Below are positions 21,001-30,810 of a stretch of 47,028 nucleotides of DNA, one piece after another. The stretch covers positions 4,694,211 to 4,741,238 of the forward strand of contig BFEA01000027.1 in NCBI GenBank assembly GCA_003427395.1, written 5' to 3'. The DNA comes from Chara braunii. Lineage: Eukaryota; Streptophyta; Charophyceae; Charales; Characeae. Position 1 is the stretch's first letter; every line of letters starts with the position of its first letter. The notes beneath the pieces were generated by a model. The model ran no database searches and was not told the origin of the DNA. It saw only the letters and a program-made list of their open reading frames with translations. A program made the position numbers and the translations under genes.

Positions 21001-23704
21001 AGACTTGTAGAGCAATCAGTGCCTCTTGGATCGTCAGACTCGAGTTCAAGGGGTTTGTTGATCGAGAAGCCAGCAGAGATGTTAGACGGGTGGCATGGCG
21101 GTGCTGTCTCTGTGCCCTCTGGCATGAGCGAGGCAGAACAACCACTTGGCTGTGCTGCTGCAAATGGGAAAGGACCTTTGTTGAAGGAAGCTGAGCAGGG
21201 ACTATTTGATTCAAGGACGGTGTTAATGGGTGCTGGGGAAAACAGCTGTGCTATTGGGCATGTGGACGGACGGACCATGTTTGGCGAAGATGTCCAGCGG
21301 AATGACAAAGGAGCAGTGCGTGCCGGTGAGGAGAGAGGGAACGGAGGGGGCAGCGATGATTTGATTGGAAATCAAGAAGAGGAAACGAAAGGAGCCATTG
21401 GTAGCACAGGTGGAACCGGTACAGCTGCAGGACAAAGGGGACCGCCCTTGGTACCTCCTGAACCATCCGTGCAGCGATCAAGTGGGAAGATTCCTGATCC
21501 CAAGACAAGTCATTCAACTCAAAGTGACCCCAATTTCATTCAGAACTATTACAAGGTATACATTCTGGACAAAGTTACAGAAAACAGTTGTGGCTGAATT
21601 GAGCTCTACTACTTTTCCAGCAGTATAGCGCCCCATTCGCGTATGGGGGGAGAACACGTACATAATGTGGAGTTCTGGAGAACGCGAACATTAAAAAAAA
21701 AAAAAAAACTGGAAAAAATATATGTTATGTAAATTATTGAAATAATTAATAATACTCTTAAATACTGTTAATACAAGTATTACAAACAACTTTTGCCCAG
21801 GTGGCATCTCCAAATTCTCAGCCAAACGCGAGTTGAAAATCGTAAACCAAGAAAAAAGAAAACCTTCAAAAGAAAATAGTAAAATACATTCTCCCACATA
21901 TAGGAGTACGTATTCGAGAGTACACGAGAACATGTTCTTATGTCCGTGAAGCCCGTGAACACTCTCTCCGTGCTGCACAGTTCTCCAGGTATGTGATGGA
22001 AGAAAGTCACAAAACCCTTGAGCTGGATGGGGAGACTGACGATCGAATAGGAGACGTGGAAGAACATGGATAAAATCAAATCCGTTATGGGGAAATGAAT
22101 GAATGCACCAGTTGGAAATGTGCATTGTGGTACGAGGTTGCGGGTTCAAAACTCAGTTGCCTCGCGCACATACCCCGGTAAGCGCTTTTATAACGCACAA
22201 GCCATTCAACCCCCCCCCCCTTGGGACGACACATGGTAAGATTTATACAGACACTGTCTGCGCACCACCCAAGGGGTCTAGGTCCATGGTTGTAGTATGC
22301 TGGATAGGGCCACAGGGAGGGGTGCTTGAGTGCTTGGTCTTAGGGGGTATGAGGATCAGTGTCTTATCTTGGCTCCACCATGGGCCGGGGGGGGTAAGGG
22401 ATAGGTTAGGGTAGATTAAAAGGGGGAGGGTTTACTGCCTAGACTGTTGATAACCGAAAAACTGCCGAGACTGTCGATAACCACAAAACTGCCAAAATTG
22501 TTGAAATCGTTGATACCTCTGTGTGGCCACTTGGAACCTCCGATCTGTCAGTCTCGCCTGTATGTAATAGTTCGTGGGGGTGCCATGGTCGAGCCTGGGT
22601 ACAGCTAGCATGTTTCCCATCACTATGGCACCTGTACGAGAGTCCACACAGAGCGAACTTAGACTACGGTAGGGCCCATCTCGGGGGGGATAATCCCACA
22701 CGCTGGGTGTTATTCTACCTGAATTGCGAGCCTCATATTCTCCTTCGCATACATCATGACCTTGTTTGCAGAAAAGGTTTCCCCTCTTTAACTCTATACT
22801 TGCTTCACCGTCCAGGTTCGAACCACCTCGTTCCACAGAAAATATGCTCATATTAACCTCATAAGTTATTGTTGTTTTTCTTTTCAGGGCTTTCTTGAAT
22901 TATCGCTATCGACTTTTTCACGCTCTCACGGCATTACTTCGGCCAAACCTCTCAGAGCAACACATATACCCTCCGATCCGAAGGCCCAGATGAAATTATT
23001 TTGATCATTTTTTTTAAGTGATTTTTAGGAATTTTTAATTTGTTTTCCACTGTGTTGTGTGGCATCTGCACACGAAGCATGGGAACTTTTTCAGTTTGCT
23101 CACTCCACATCATATTGCCTATGTCCGCGAACGCCTTTTTGATGCGGACAGAGTACCAAGTTTATAACTCTGTAATAGTATATATCCCAATTTTTTTGTG
23201 TTTTGATTCTTTCGAACTAGAAAGCTCAGAAGCAGGTGAAATTGACAAACCACATGCACATGAAGGAATTCACTGTGAGCCTGCAGAAGTTGGGACGGTT
23301 GGTCTTTTAACTGAGGGCCCACAGAAATTCACTCTTGGGCCCACAGAAATTTACTGGGAAGGTTTGTCAGTCATGTCACGTCTGTTCAGCAAATCATTGG
23401 AGTCAAATAGCATGCAATTATACAATGGCATACTTTAATTATTGGAGAGCTCTGTTGCGCATACTTTAATTATTGGAGAGCTCTGTTGCGCTGTTGGACC
23501 ACGCTGCTTCAGAATTCCCGTTTGCATTTTATTGGCACATGGCGGAATCGCTATCGCGAACCGACCGAGAGAGAGGAGAATGGAGAAGAAAAGCCAGCGA
23601 ACCAGAAAGCTGGTGTGGAACGAGGACCAGAGCCGATGGCACCGGCAAGAGCTGGTCAGATAAGCGGTCATATCGATGGGCGCGTCATCATTCATGTTGA
23701 CATG
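17979..23704 (+). CDS. REV1: REV1-like translesion polymerase gene, partial (three exons seen)
   Basis: Three exons (17979-18055, 20201-21555, 23513-23704) join in one frame through GT-AG introns of 2145 and 1957 bp. The joined protein has the end of a BRCT domain, a long variable linker, the REV1-specific block DPNFIQNYYK plus NSRLHFIGTWRNRY, and the first strand of the Y-family palm, GRVIIHVDM, including a metal-binding Asp. REV1 is a nuclear deoxycytidyl transferase and scaffold in translesion synthesis with polymerase zeta. The N-terminal BRCT exons and everything after HVDM were not found. They may lie outside the window or in short exons I missed. No stop or frameshift is seen in these exons. 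Confidence 0.85.
18056..20200 (+). other. REV1 intron with antisense U6 retrocopy
   Basis: The 2145-bp intron starts GTAAGT and ends TTCTTCTTCAG. It contains T-rich tracts and an antisense, poly(A)-tailed U6 copy at 20006-20138, only about 60 bp from the acceptor. Short open frames in 18.4-19.8 kb show no recognisable protein. Confidence 0.7.
20036..20138 (-). pseudogene. U6 snRNA retropseudogene with poly(A) tail
   Basis: The minus strand reads GTCCTTCGGGACATCCG, then ATTGGAACGATACAGAGAAG, then TAGCATGGCCCCTGCACAAG, then GATGACACGCATAAATCG and GAGAAATG, the plant U6 order. The ACAGAGA box and the AGC triad are present. About four extra bases sit between ACAGAGAAGA and TAGCATGG, in the core that pairs with U4 and U2, so this copy is probably non-functional. 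The 3' end resembles plant U6 (CTCCAAATTT). A 25-nt A tract (plus-strand T at 20006-20030) follows, the mark of LINE-mediated retroposition. Confidence 0.88.
20201..21555 (+). CDS. REV1: REV1 exon: post-BRCT linker up to the NYYK block
   Basis: This 1355-nt exon encodes two bases of a split Tyr codon plus 451 codons with no stop. The acceptor is TTCTTCTTCAG and the donor is AAG-GTATAC. After GSYQLQRLL it is a Ser/Gly/Gln-rich, apparently disordered linker without a recognised domain, ending in TQSDPNFIQNYYK. That last block is the conserved lead-in to the REV1 catalytic region. Phase is 0 at the 3' end, which matches the next exon. An open frame this long in DNA otherwise full of decayed elements is itself evidence of selection. 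Confidence 0.85.
21556..23512 (+). other. REV1 intron, repeat-bearing
   Basis: The 1957-bp intron (GTATAC ... TGCTTCAG) contains an A tract near 21694, G- and C-rich runs near 22210 and 22387, and near-repeats of CTGTTGATAACC at 22444-22515. It ends in a perfect 31-bp tandem duplication at 23429-23490. One open frame at 23200-23438 has protein-like composition, but REV1 homologs have no insertion at this point. Confidence 0.65.
23429..23490 (+). repeat. Perfect 31-bp tandem duplication before REV1 acceptor
   Basis: Units 23429-23459 and 23460-23490 are identical, beginning CATACTTTAATTATTGG. The TTTAATTAT core resembles a plant branch-point context, so the intron may have two branch-point candidates upstream of the acceptor at 23511-23512. 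The perfection of the copy implies a recent duplication. Confidence 0.95.
23513..23704 (+). CDS. REV1: REV1 exon: entry to Y-family polymerase palm
   Basis: This 192-nt exon in phase 0 lies between TGCTTCAG and GTGAGT. It encodes NSRLHFIGTWRNRY at its start, the signature REV1 N-digit/palm entry, then a basic-acidic linker and GRVIIHVDM at its end. The Asp of HVDM is the first catalytic metal ligand of Y-family polymerases. The following DCFF-type residues must come from a next exon, which I did not find between 23705 and the LTR at 24726. Confidence 0.87.
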
Positions 23705-24725
23705 GTGAGTTATTTACTTTTTTCAAGTTTTTTGGGGCACTTCATTTTATTATTATCGTTATAATAATTATTGAACTTATTGTTACCAATATAATTATTA
23801 ATTTATTATGTCTATCTAAATTCTCTATAGAGTCTATACTCTTTATAAAAGTTAGCCCGGGTCTTGCGTAACAGGCCCACGGGACAGCTGGCACTGCGTG
23901 GGACAGCATGCTGTGCGAGGTATGTGGCTGTCGTGGGGGGAGTCTGCGTTTTGCTTTTTTCTTGTCAAAGCATAAGATGGGTCTCGCTGCTCTCGCATGA
24001 TGCCATCCTGGAAGACACCACGGTACTGTTTGGGCCCAGGTTGTGTCCAGAGAACAGGTTGGCGGGCAGTTTGTCCTTTTTTTTGGGCATTCCATTTTTT
24101 TTTCTGCACACTCCTGAAGCGTAAGATGGGTCATGTGTGCATGGCATTTGTCATCCCCCATTCGTTGTTGCCAAAGCTTACCTTGATCGCGTGTTTGTTC
24201 TGCCGTGCTTTTTTTGTTTTGCATTCTTCTTATGTTTTTTTTTTTTTTTGTTTTGTTTTTTCCAGGTCTCGTCACTTCTTTTTACCATGGTCGCTTTCAT
24301 CACGTGTTCGTTCCTGCGCTTTGTCGTTTGCGCCTTTTCGTTTCCTGCTCCAACGTGCACTTCGTTGTTTTGTGTTTTTCTTTCTCTGAAGTGTAGGCCA
24401 AGAGGGAGAAGAGAACATCAAACGAGAGCCTGTGACAGACTGTTTCATCGGAATTTTATATACATTGATATCTATATATTGTCAAATGGTCTATGGCTGT
24501 TATGGCGCACGGGGATGCGGGGAGCTTGCACTCAACTTCATCAACGTGGCGAGCCTTGTACGCGAGATGCACGGTGAAGGGGGAGTTAAAAGAAGAATGA
24601 GAAAAATGAAAGGTTTCAGTGTGCCCCTCATGTTGGTCTTGTTTTTTTTTTTTTTAATTGTCGTTTGTTTTGCAGTCGCCCATCACACGGCTCTCCAACT
24701 CAAGTTGCCTGGTTCGGAGAGCACT
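23705..24725 (+). other. Region after last REV1 exon found
   Basis: Probably intron. It is AT-rich with T tracts (about 24236-24250, 24643-24655). A strong pyrimidine-AG site (TTTGTTTTGCAG near 24665-24676) is followed by about 50 bases and then directly by the LTR at 24726, so an exon could be disrupted there, but its translations match nothing I know. Confidence 0.35.
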
Positions 24726-26061
24726 TGTTATGGCAATGCCGTCCAATTGCAAAAAGAAATGAATAAACTTGAGAGAAGAGATAGGGAAAGAAGAAGAAGA
24801 AGAAGAAGAGGATGTATACCAGCAAAAGACCAATGATAATTCTCTTCTTCTTCACCAACCACTCTCCTCCTCCTTGTCTCCTCCCCTCTTCTTCAAACAA
24901 GAAATAACAATAATAATGTTGAATGGCTGAACCAGAATCAAAGTCCGAATCCCTCTTCTACTGCAGGTACAACATGAGGTCCACCGTAGCCATGGCCACC
25001 CACTTCCTTCCTCTTCCTGAAGGCCGAGGCTATGGCGGACTGCAAGGGCCTTGCCCTGATATGCAGAAGACAACTCAGAGCAGCTATGGCTGCTCCAGCT
25101 CAGGCCGCCATACCTACCATAGCCATGTCCACCCTCCTCCTTCCTCTTCTTGAAGGGCGAGGCTATGGCGGACTGCTAGGGCCTTGCCCTGATGTGCAGA
25201 AGACAACTCAGAGCAGCTATGGCTGCTCCAGCTCAGGCCGCCTTGCCTGACTTTGCCTCGAAGCTTCTTGGTGTACCTCTACCCCACTGGGGGGCCTTCT
25301 TGCTGCAGCGCCCACCAAGGTGATGAAGATGGCAACCACCATAGCCAGGTAAGTACCTTTGGTGCTCCCCCTTCTTAGTCCTTGTCTTCCTCCTCCTCGC
25401 TCGTGGTCCTTCTTCCCCAGCAGCGCTGCTCCAACCAGTATGTCGCCAAACTTGCACACCGACAATGAGGAGGAGTGCTTCGCTCTTCCTGGAGATATAG
25501 CAGCCTGCTTGCCTCTTGGCGAGTGACTTCCTAGGCCGCGCGGGCTCCAAGCAACCGGTACCTCCTCCCTTTCGGAGGGAAACATCATTGCAGACTCTGA
25601 TATGGCCCGTACAGGCCCTAGACTCAGACTGGTTGGACTGGTACCCGCCTAGACCTAGCGTACAACTACTGGGCCTCTAAAAATGCCAACTTTCGTTTTC
25701 TTCTGTTTGGCCCCGAGTACCTGGGACACCCACCTCTAACTTGGTGTAGTACCGACCCACCTGCTACTTGAGTGTTTTTTTCCCGCTGCTCCAAGTGTCG
25801 GGGGCCTCTTTCCCCGCTACTTGAGTGTTTTCCCCCGTGCAACCCTGAGTGTCCCAGCCACAGGTAAGTACCGGCCCTTTGGGCCTCCCGCAGGGTCACA
25901 CAGACACTCAAGCCGACAAGCACTCAGACGGGCACGCAGACCAGCAAGCACTCAAACTCTCAGACTCAGCAACAAGCGGGAAACTCAGCAAGGCATACAT
26001 TCCATTGGCAAAACTCGGAAATCAGCTCTGTGTCTCAGTCCGTGTTTGGCAGGTCCTAACA
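24726..26061 (+). mobile_element. Solo long terminal repeat, family L
   Basis: The copy starts TGTTATGGCAATGCC and ends GGTCCTAACA. CACT precedes it at 24722-24725, and CACT overlaps its end at 26060-26063. This fits a 4-bp target duplication with a small CA loss at the junction. The inner blocks match 1-1317 in the same orientation and 44829-46202 in reverse. No internal retroelement region is attached. It contains a 133-bp internal tandem duplication (24984-25249). If REV1 continues to the right, this LTR lies inside the gene. Confidence 0.75.
24984..25249 (+). repeat. 133-bp tandem duplication inside the LTR
   Basis: The block from TAGCCATGG through GCAGCTATGGCTGCTCCAGC is present twice with period 133 and a few differences. 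The other two LTR copies appear to have the unit once, so the duplication is specific to this copy. Confidence 0.85.
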
Positions 26062-26103
26062 CTTGACTCAATTTAGTATTATGGAGAATTATTATATCAA
26101 GAT

Positions 26104-26222
26104 GTGCACTCTTTTAGTTCATAGATATGTGACAATATATTGTCACATATCTTCTTTTTTTTTGTTAGATATCTCATATGTGACAATTTATTGTCACATA
26201 TCTGTCAACTAAAAGAGCGCAC
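26104..26222. repeat. MITE-like foldback element with two internal palindromes
   Basis: Terminal inverted repeats GTGCACTCTTTTAGTT (26104-26119) and AACTAAAAGAGCGCAC (26207-26222) differ at one position. Inside lie a perfect 28-bp palindrome at 26124-26151 centred on ATAT and a near-perfect 26-bp palindrome ending at about 26201, both built from ATATGTGACAAT. The whole 119 bp can fold into one long hairpin or two cruciforms. I found no convincing target duplication. Confidence 0.8.
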
Positions 26223-26850
26223 TTTGTACAAACTAGCCTAGCTCCGTTTGTGGACACAAGAACTGTTGAGATACAGACTTACTGTCTCTGAACATATGGG
26301 TTTCTATGCATGATGGTTTTCTGGTAAATTGACACACGCATATCCATTAGTATCTGCATCCTTCTTTGCGTTCTGCCTCTTCCTCCCACCCTCAGGGGGT
26401 GACTTCCTACCATGTACGGCTGTACCCACTCACAAAAAGCCGAGGCGGGTCCTACTTGTTCCTTCTGAACTGCCTTTCTTTATTTTTGAATAAGACACTG
26501 CCGAGGCATTGGGTCCATTCTATTCAAAGAATTGGGATTGTGGTCGAGTGGCAACTGGTGAGGAAAGAAAACTGGAAACTTAAGCAACCCTCCTCACCCT
26601 CCGTCTGTAGGCACTCGGACTGGAACGCGGAACTGGGTCCCTTTCTTGTTCCTCTTTGAACAGCAGTGGAACTCAGAACTGGAAGTCTAGAATTTCGAAT
26701 AGAGATGCATTTGTAAGTGCTTGTTTTTTTTGTTTTTTTTAATATATATATATTTTAAGTTCTTTGAACTTCTTTCCTTTTCCTCAATTGTTTGCCTCTG
26801 TGACATGTTTTTCTTTTTTTTTAGTGGATTACTTAATATTTGCCTCCTAT

Positions 26851-26943
26851 GTCCTTTGGGACATCCGTTAAAATTGGAATGATACAGAGAAGATAAGCAT
26901 GGCCCCTGCGCAAGGATGGCACGCATAAATCGAGAAATGGTCC
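26851..26943 (+). ncRNA. U6 snRNA-like sequence (probable retrocopy)
   Basis: The order is GTCCTTTGGGACATCCG, AAAATTGGAATGATACAG, AGAAGATAAGCATGGCCCC, TGCGCAAGGATGGCACGC and ATAAATCGAGAAATGGTCC. It is nearly collinear with plant U6, with ACAGAGA and AGC intact and a few substitutions (TTAGC to TAAGC, GATGAC to GATGGC). A real U6 gene ends in a T run for RNA polymerase III. Here an A-rich tail (26944-26970) follows, and no upstream USE/TATA pair at plant spacing is evident. I therefore favour a LINE-mobilised copy, though expression cannot be excluded. Confidence 0.8.
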
Positions 26944-27088
26944 AAAAAAAGAAACAAAACAAAAAAAAAACTCCTGTTGTTAGAGTTTTACGGAACTTCT
27001 ACCCTTATTGAACACTCTTTAACCCCAAGTAGGGGAAAACCTGCGACAGCCGTCGTCCAGAACCTCTCTATCGGCCTTAGTCTCTGAA

Positions 27089-27295
27089 GTTCTAAACTGT
27101 TACAAAATGACTAAAAAGAGTCAAAACGAGTCCCAGTTTTGAGATTTTTGATCATGTTCTAAACTGTTACAAAATGACTCAAAAGAGTCAAAACGAGTCC
27201 CAGTTTTGAGATTTTTGACGAGTCCCAGTTTTGAGATTTTTGACGAGTCCCAGTTTTGAGATTTTTGACGAGTCCCAGTTTTGAGATTTTTGATC
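27089..27295 (+). repeat. Nested tandem repeats: about 67-bp unit and 25-bp unit
   Basis: A unit beginning GTTCTAAACTGTTACAAAAT occurs at 27089 and 27156. Its last 25 bp, which starts ACGAGTCCCAGTTTTGAG, is present five times (27126, 27193, 27218, 27243, 27268). Expansion of the 25-bp part followed the larger duplication. Confidence 0.93.
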
Positions 27296-28755
27296 ATTTT
27301 TCCCTTTTGTTATCATGGGTCCATCGTCGATATGTTTATCATCTGGATTGTAGGAAAGCAAGGACACTTCAGTAGTAGCCATTAGTGCCCGTAATAATTA
27401 TGCAATGGAGCGGAGGATGGAAGCTCAGATGGAAAACGACAAAAGTCAAAGGCAAGGTACGGAGGGACCCGGCAAGGAAAGAGTCTGGTCTATTGCTTCA
27501 GTGTAAAGTGTCAGTACAGTGGCCCCCCCCGGAATGAATAGAACGGGTCCCCGCCCGGCTGATATATCAGAATCTCAGGCCATTGTGGCCATTTGTATAT
27601 GGCATAAAGTTTTGGAGGAGGGGGCTCGTACTGGCAGTTTAAGATGGTTGAGAGAAGAACAGCCTGCTTCCCTTTTTTTTTTTTTTTTTAACGCTTCCCA
27701 TGTTACGGCGTGGGGAACCGTGACAGCATTGGTTGCTTCCATGAGGAAGGATTAACTATCAGTCAAGCCCGAACTTTCGGGAGTACCCTCACTTGACCAT
27801 TATTCCCCTTTAAAGAAACAATAAAAAATCAGCCCAAGCTGTCCCTCTCAGTCCATAGTTCTAAACTACCCACTATTCGCTAAGCTACTATCGCTTGTCT
27901 ATGATATTGCCTATGTAGTTTTTCTCACCGCCTTGCTGTGAGCTAATAGGAAAGATTTTTGGGACGCAGACAATTCTGAGCGGAATTCCTAGCCCCCTGT
28001 CCAGATCAGGCTCCTCTAGCCTGGAAGTCGTCAGAAATCAACATTGCTGTGTCTGTTTTTGTACTGTGTTTGTCGTGTCAGGTCTAACCTCTGACGGAAA
28101 GCTTGCAAGAAAACGAAGAGCAGGGTTGCATACCTGCCGACTGCCGACCCCGACTGTGATGGGGCTGAGGCAGAGCAGTGAGGTCGGGGAAGAGAGGGAG
28201 GGAGTGAGAGCACACACACACACACTCACTCAACTCGACACGGACACAAAGTGGCAAAGTCACAAAGTCGCAAAGTCGCAATCTTGGTTCCGTACACAAT
28301 GTCGCAGCAAGTCGCACTGAAGCACAAACACTGAGACTGAAAACTGAGTCCCCAAACTCAGCTCGAGTCCGGTCTTAAGTACCGGACTCAAGTTGAGTCC
28401 GAGGGCAAAAGTGCAATTTGCCTCGGGGCTGAACGGAAAATCGAAGGTCTGAGCCTGGGCGCCAGAATGCCGGATGGCGCCAAGTACGAAATCCGAAAGT
28501 GGCAGAGGCGGGATTTGAGAACGGGCGCCAACTGCAGAGGGTGCCAACAGTCAGGAACTGGAGATCAGAGACTCCCAAAAAAATAGAATAGCAGCCTGGC
28601 GGGTGGTAACCCGTGGACCAGGGATCGAGCCCTGGCTGGGTCCGTAACACTATCCCCTCCCTCTGGAAGGCAACGTCCTGGCTGCCAAAACCCCAATGAA
28701 CAACTGTGGAGGACGGGACGGGGCCGATCACTGGTCAGAAAAGGAAAGGGGAAGT
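27296..28755. other. No gene recognised; one 9-bp perfect hairpin
   Basis: I see no supported coding region. 28365-28389 is a hairpin with arms GAGTCCGGT and ACCGGACTC around CTTAAGT, next to short CAAAGTCG repeats (about 28253-28275). A T tract lies near 27674-27690. Confidence 0.5.
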
Positions 28756-28759
28756 AATG

Positions 28760-28900
28760 CAAGTAGCAGGGTAATCCTATGGGGGTTCTACAGGGATGAG
28801 GGAATCAATGTTCAAGTAACAGTGTAATCCTATTGAGGTTCTACAGGGATGAGGGAATCAATGCTCAAGTAACAGGGTAATCTTACTGAGGTTCTACAGG
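28760..28900 (+). repeat. 53-bp tandem repeat, about 2.6 copies
   Basis: Units begin CAAGTA(G/A)CAG at 28760, 28813 and 28866 and share GGTTCTACAGGGATGAGGGA; the last copy is cut short near 28900. Single-base differences show moderate age. Confidence 0.92.
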
Positions 28901-29585
28901 TAACAGGGAGGTCCTATTGGTGTCCTACAAGGTTGTAGGTTGTCAGGTTTGAGGGAAAAAAATAAAATAAAATAAAAAATTGTTTGTTCAATGCTCAAGT
29001 GCTGGGGTGTCTGAGGGGTCTGGGAAAACAACGTCTCAGGTCTGTAACAAAGTGTCAAAAGCGAAAAAAATGTCTTGAGGAAGGTCTTGGAGGGTGTCGC
29101 AGAAGTGGTGGTGAGGAAACAGTCTTCAGCAGTTCTGTGATGTAGACGGCGAAGACTTCAGCTTGATTGTCGCAGTAGCAGGTTGCGTCCGGTACACGAT
29201 CTGATGATGAGGTCTGATCCGGATAGCAGGTCGCAGACTGATCTTGATGTCCATGTCAGAGGTGCTGCTCCACAAGTCTGCAAGTCCAAGGTGCCAACCA
29301 AAGGGAACAGGATGGTGGCCAACCAGCTGTCTTATCTCCTGGTACTGAGCTGCAGCATGCCATCGTTCTCGTGTGCTTGCCATTAGATCCATTATCGCTG
29401 GCGAGGCGTAGGGGCCACGTGTGGAACTTGGACAAGAGAGACAAGGATGTGGCGGAGGACAGATGGGAGAATGGGGCAAGGTGGAGGCAAGAGCGGATCA
29501 GACAGGGGGGGGTTCAAGAGGCAAGGGCTCCGCTAGGTACAAGGGTGTGTGTAGAGCAGGAATGCGGGGTTTTGGCGGGGTCAAG

Positions 29586-29705
29586 GCGGGGTTTATGCAA
29601 GGGTTTAGGGTTCAAGTTATATTATGTATCTAGGATATAGGGTGGGCGGGGTTTATGCAAGGGTTTAGGGTTTAAGTTATATTATGTATCTAGGATATAG
29701 GGTGA
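29586..29705 (+). repeat. 60-bp tandem duplication with telomere-like motif
   Basis: Units 29586-29645 and 29646-29705 differ at very few positions. Each carries GCAAGGGTTTAGGG and ATGTATCTAGGATATAGGG. It abuts the 3' end of the chromovirus coding region. The GGGTTTAGGG part is too short to be a telomere tract. Confidence 0.93.
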
Positions 29706-29730
29706 GCACGATCATAGGCGCAAACAAGTT

Positions 29731-29815
29731 TCATAGCATTCTTGGGCTAGGAAGAGGTTCCCAAGTGGATTCTTCGTCAGGGTATCCAGTCCATTTAACT
29801 TTGTATTCTGTGATT
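29731..29815 (-). pseudogene. Chromodomain remnant of the gypsy element
   Basis: In a frame shifted from the integrase C-terminus the minus strand encodes ITEYKVKWTGYPDEESTWEP, then LPSPRML and a TGA. This is the core of a chromodomain (Y-x-V-K-W-x-G-Y...STWEP). The preceding strand, VVEAIIGRR, is in the integrase frame, so a frameshift near 29815-29835 splits the domain. In chromoviruses it directs integration to marked chromatin. Confidence 0.82.
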
Positions 29816-29842
29816 GGTCTGATACTTGAGTAGTTCTTCGTC

Positions 29843-30223
29843 CTATGATGGCTTCGACGACGAATTTAGGGCCTGTGGGTAACATGATTGGTGGAGGTCT
29901 AGGATATGGGCGAATTGCGGTGGGGATTCATGGTATTCTTTGAGGTATTCTGCATGGAAGACAGGGTGGACACGACTCATATCAGGAGGGAGTTGGAGCT
30001 TGTAATTGACGTGGGAGGTTTGTTCAATGATGGGGAAGGGTCCGAGCCACGTGTTCGAGAGTTTTTTGGACAAGCCGTGTTCGGGTTCAAAGCGTTTGGC
30101 GGAGAGCCCGACTTTGTCCCCTACTTTGAATGTTACGTCCCGTCTGTGTTTGTTGATCTTGTTGGCTTGTTGTTCTTGTGTTCGTTCAAGGGCTTCGGTA
30201 GCTTCTCTAAGGAGTCTGTTCAT
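29843..30223 (-). pseudogene. Gypsy integrase C-terminal segment
   Basis: It contains the conserved integrase C-terminal pattern: INKHRRDVTFKVGDKVGLSA, then a KKLSNTWLGPFPIIEQ segment and YKLQLPPDMSRVHPVFHAEYLK. This is the SH3-like (GPY/F) module that precedes the chromodomain. It lies in a different frame from the catalytic core. Confidence 0.85.
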
Positions 30224-30426
30224 TGTTGCTACCCATTCATTGAGAGAAGGGCAAGGGGTGGAGGGGTTGAGTTACGAGGGGAGCAAGAAGTCGAGGTAGA
30301 GTGTAGTCATGCCAGCAGAAGAACAAACAACGTTGTTGTAGGCGATCTCGGCGGCGGTGAGCAACTGATCCCATTCGTGTTGATGTGGATGACAATACTT
30401 CCTCAGGATTCTTTGGAGAGTATCGT

Positions 30427-30711
30427 TCATTTTCTCGATTTGTCCATCGGTCTATGGGTGGAATGTAGTGCTATACTTGAGACACGGTCGTTGATGATGT
30501 TCTCGGGGAGACCGTAGTGGCGTGCGACATGGTCGAAGAAGAGAATGGCGACGTGCTTGGCGTTGTGCGACGTGGTGCAAGGAATGAAGTGGACGCGTTT
30601 AGTCAAGCGGCAAATAATAACATAGATGCAATCATGTCCACGGTCGGTCTTGGGGAGACCACAGACGAAGTCCATGGAGATGGACTGCCACCGGTGGGTG
30701 GGGATCGACAA
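30427..30711 (-). pseudogene. Gypsy integrase catalytic core fragment
   Basis: This 94-residue piece reads WQSISMDFVCGLPKTDRGHD, then YVIICRLTKRVHFIPC and FFDHVARHYGLPENIINDRV. The Asp of MDF and the second Asp of INDR correspond to the first two acids of the D-D-E triad. The expected D of the VDRLTK-type motif is replaced (IICRLTK). The frame degenerates after INDRVSS and the glutamate region is not continuous. Confidence 0.83.
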
Positions 30712-30810
30712 TGATTGTAGCTTGTCGAGTTTGGCACGGTTGGAAGGGTTGACGGCTTGACATGTGGGGCATGAGCGAATGTAATCTTTGACGTCGGCGA
30801 GTAGGGAAGG

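Noticed and set aside
22100-22200. tRNA-derived SINE suggested by GGTTCAAAACT near 22143
   Set aside because: No convincing box A and no second copy in the window.
23040-23438. Open frame with protein-like composition inside the second REV1 intron
   Set aside because: The flanking exons are phase 0 and their motifs are contiguous in REV1 proteins, so an exon here is not needed; it has no recognised domain.
24432-24560. Open frame beginning TDCFIGILYT as the next REV1 exon after HVDM
   Set aside because: There is no AG acceptor directly before GAC and the residues after DCF do not fit the Y-family palm.
1-26061. One retrotransposon bounded by the two same-strand family L LTRs
   Set aside because: They are 24 kb apart and enclose LINEs and REV1 exons, so they are better read as separate solo LTRs.
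28600-28660. tRNA T-arm-like GGGATCGAGCCC
   Set aside because: The stem is perfect but no D-arm or anticodon arm can be placed around it.
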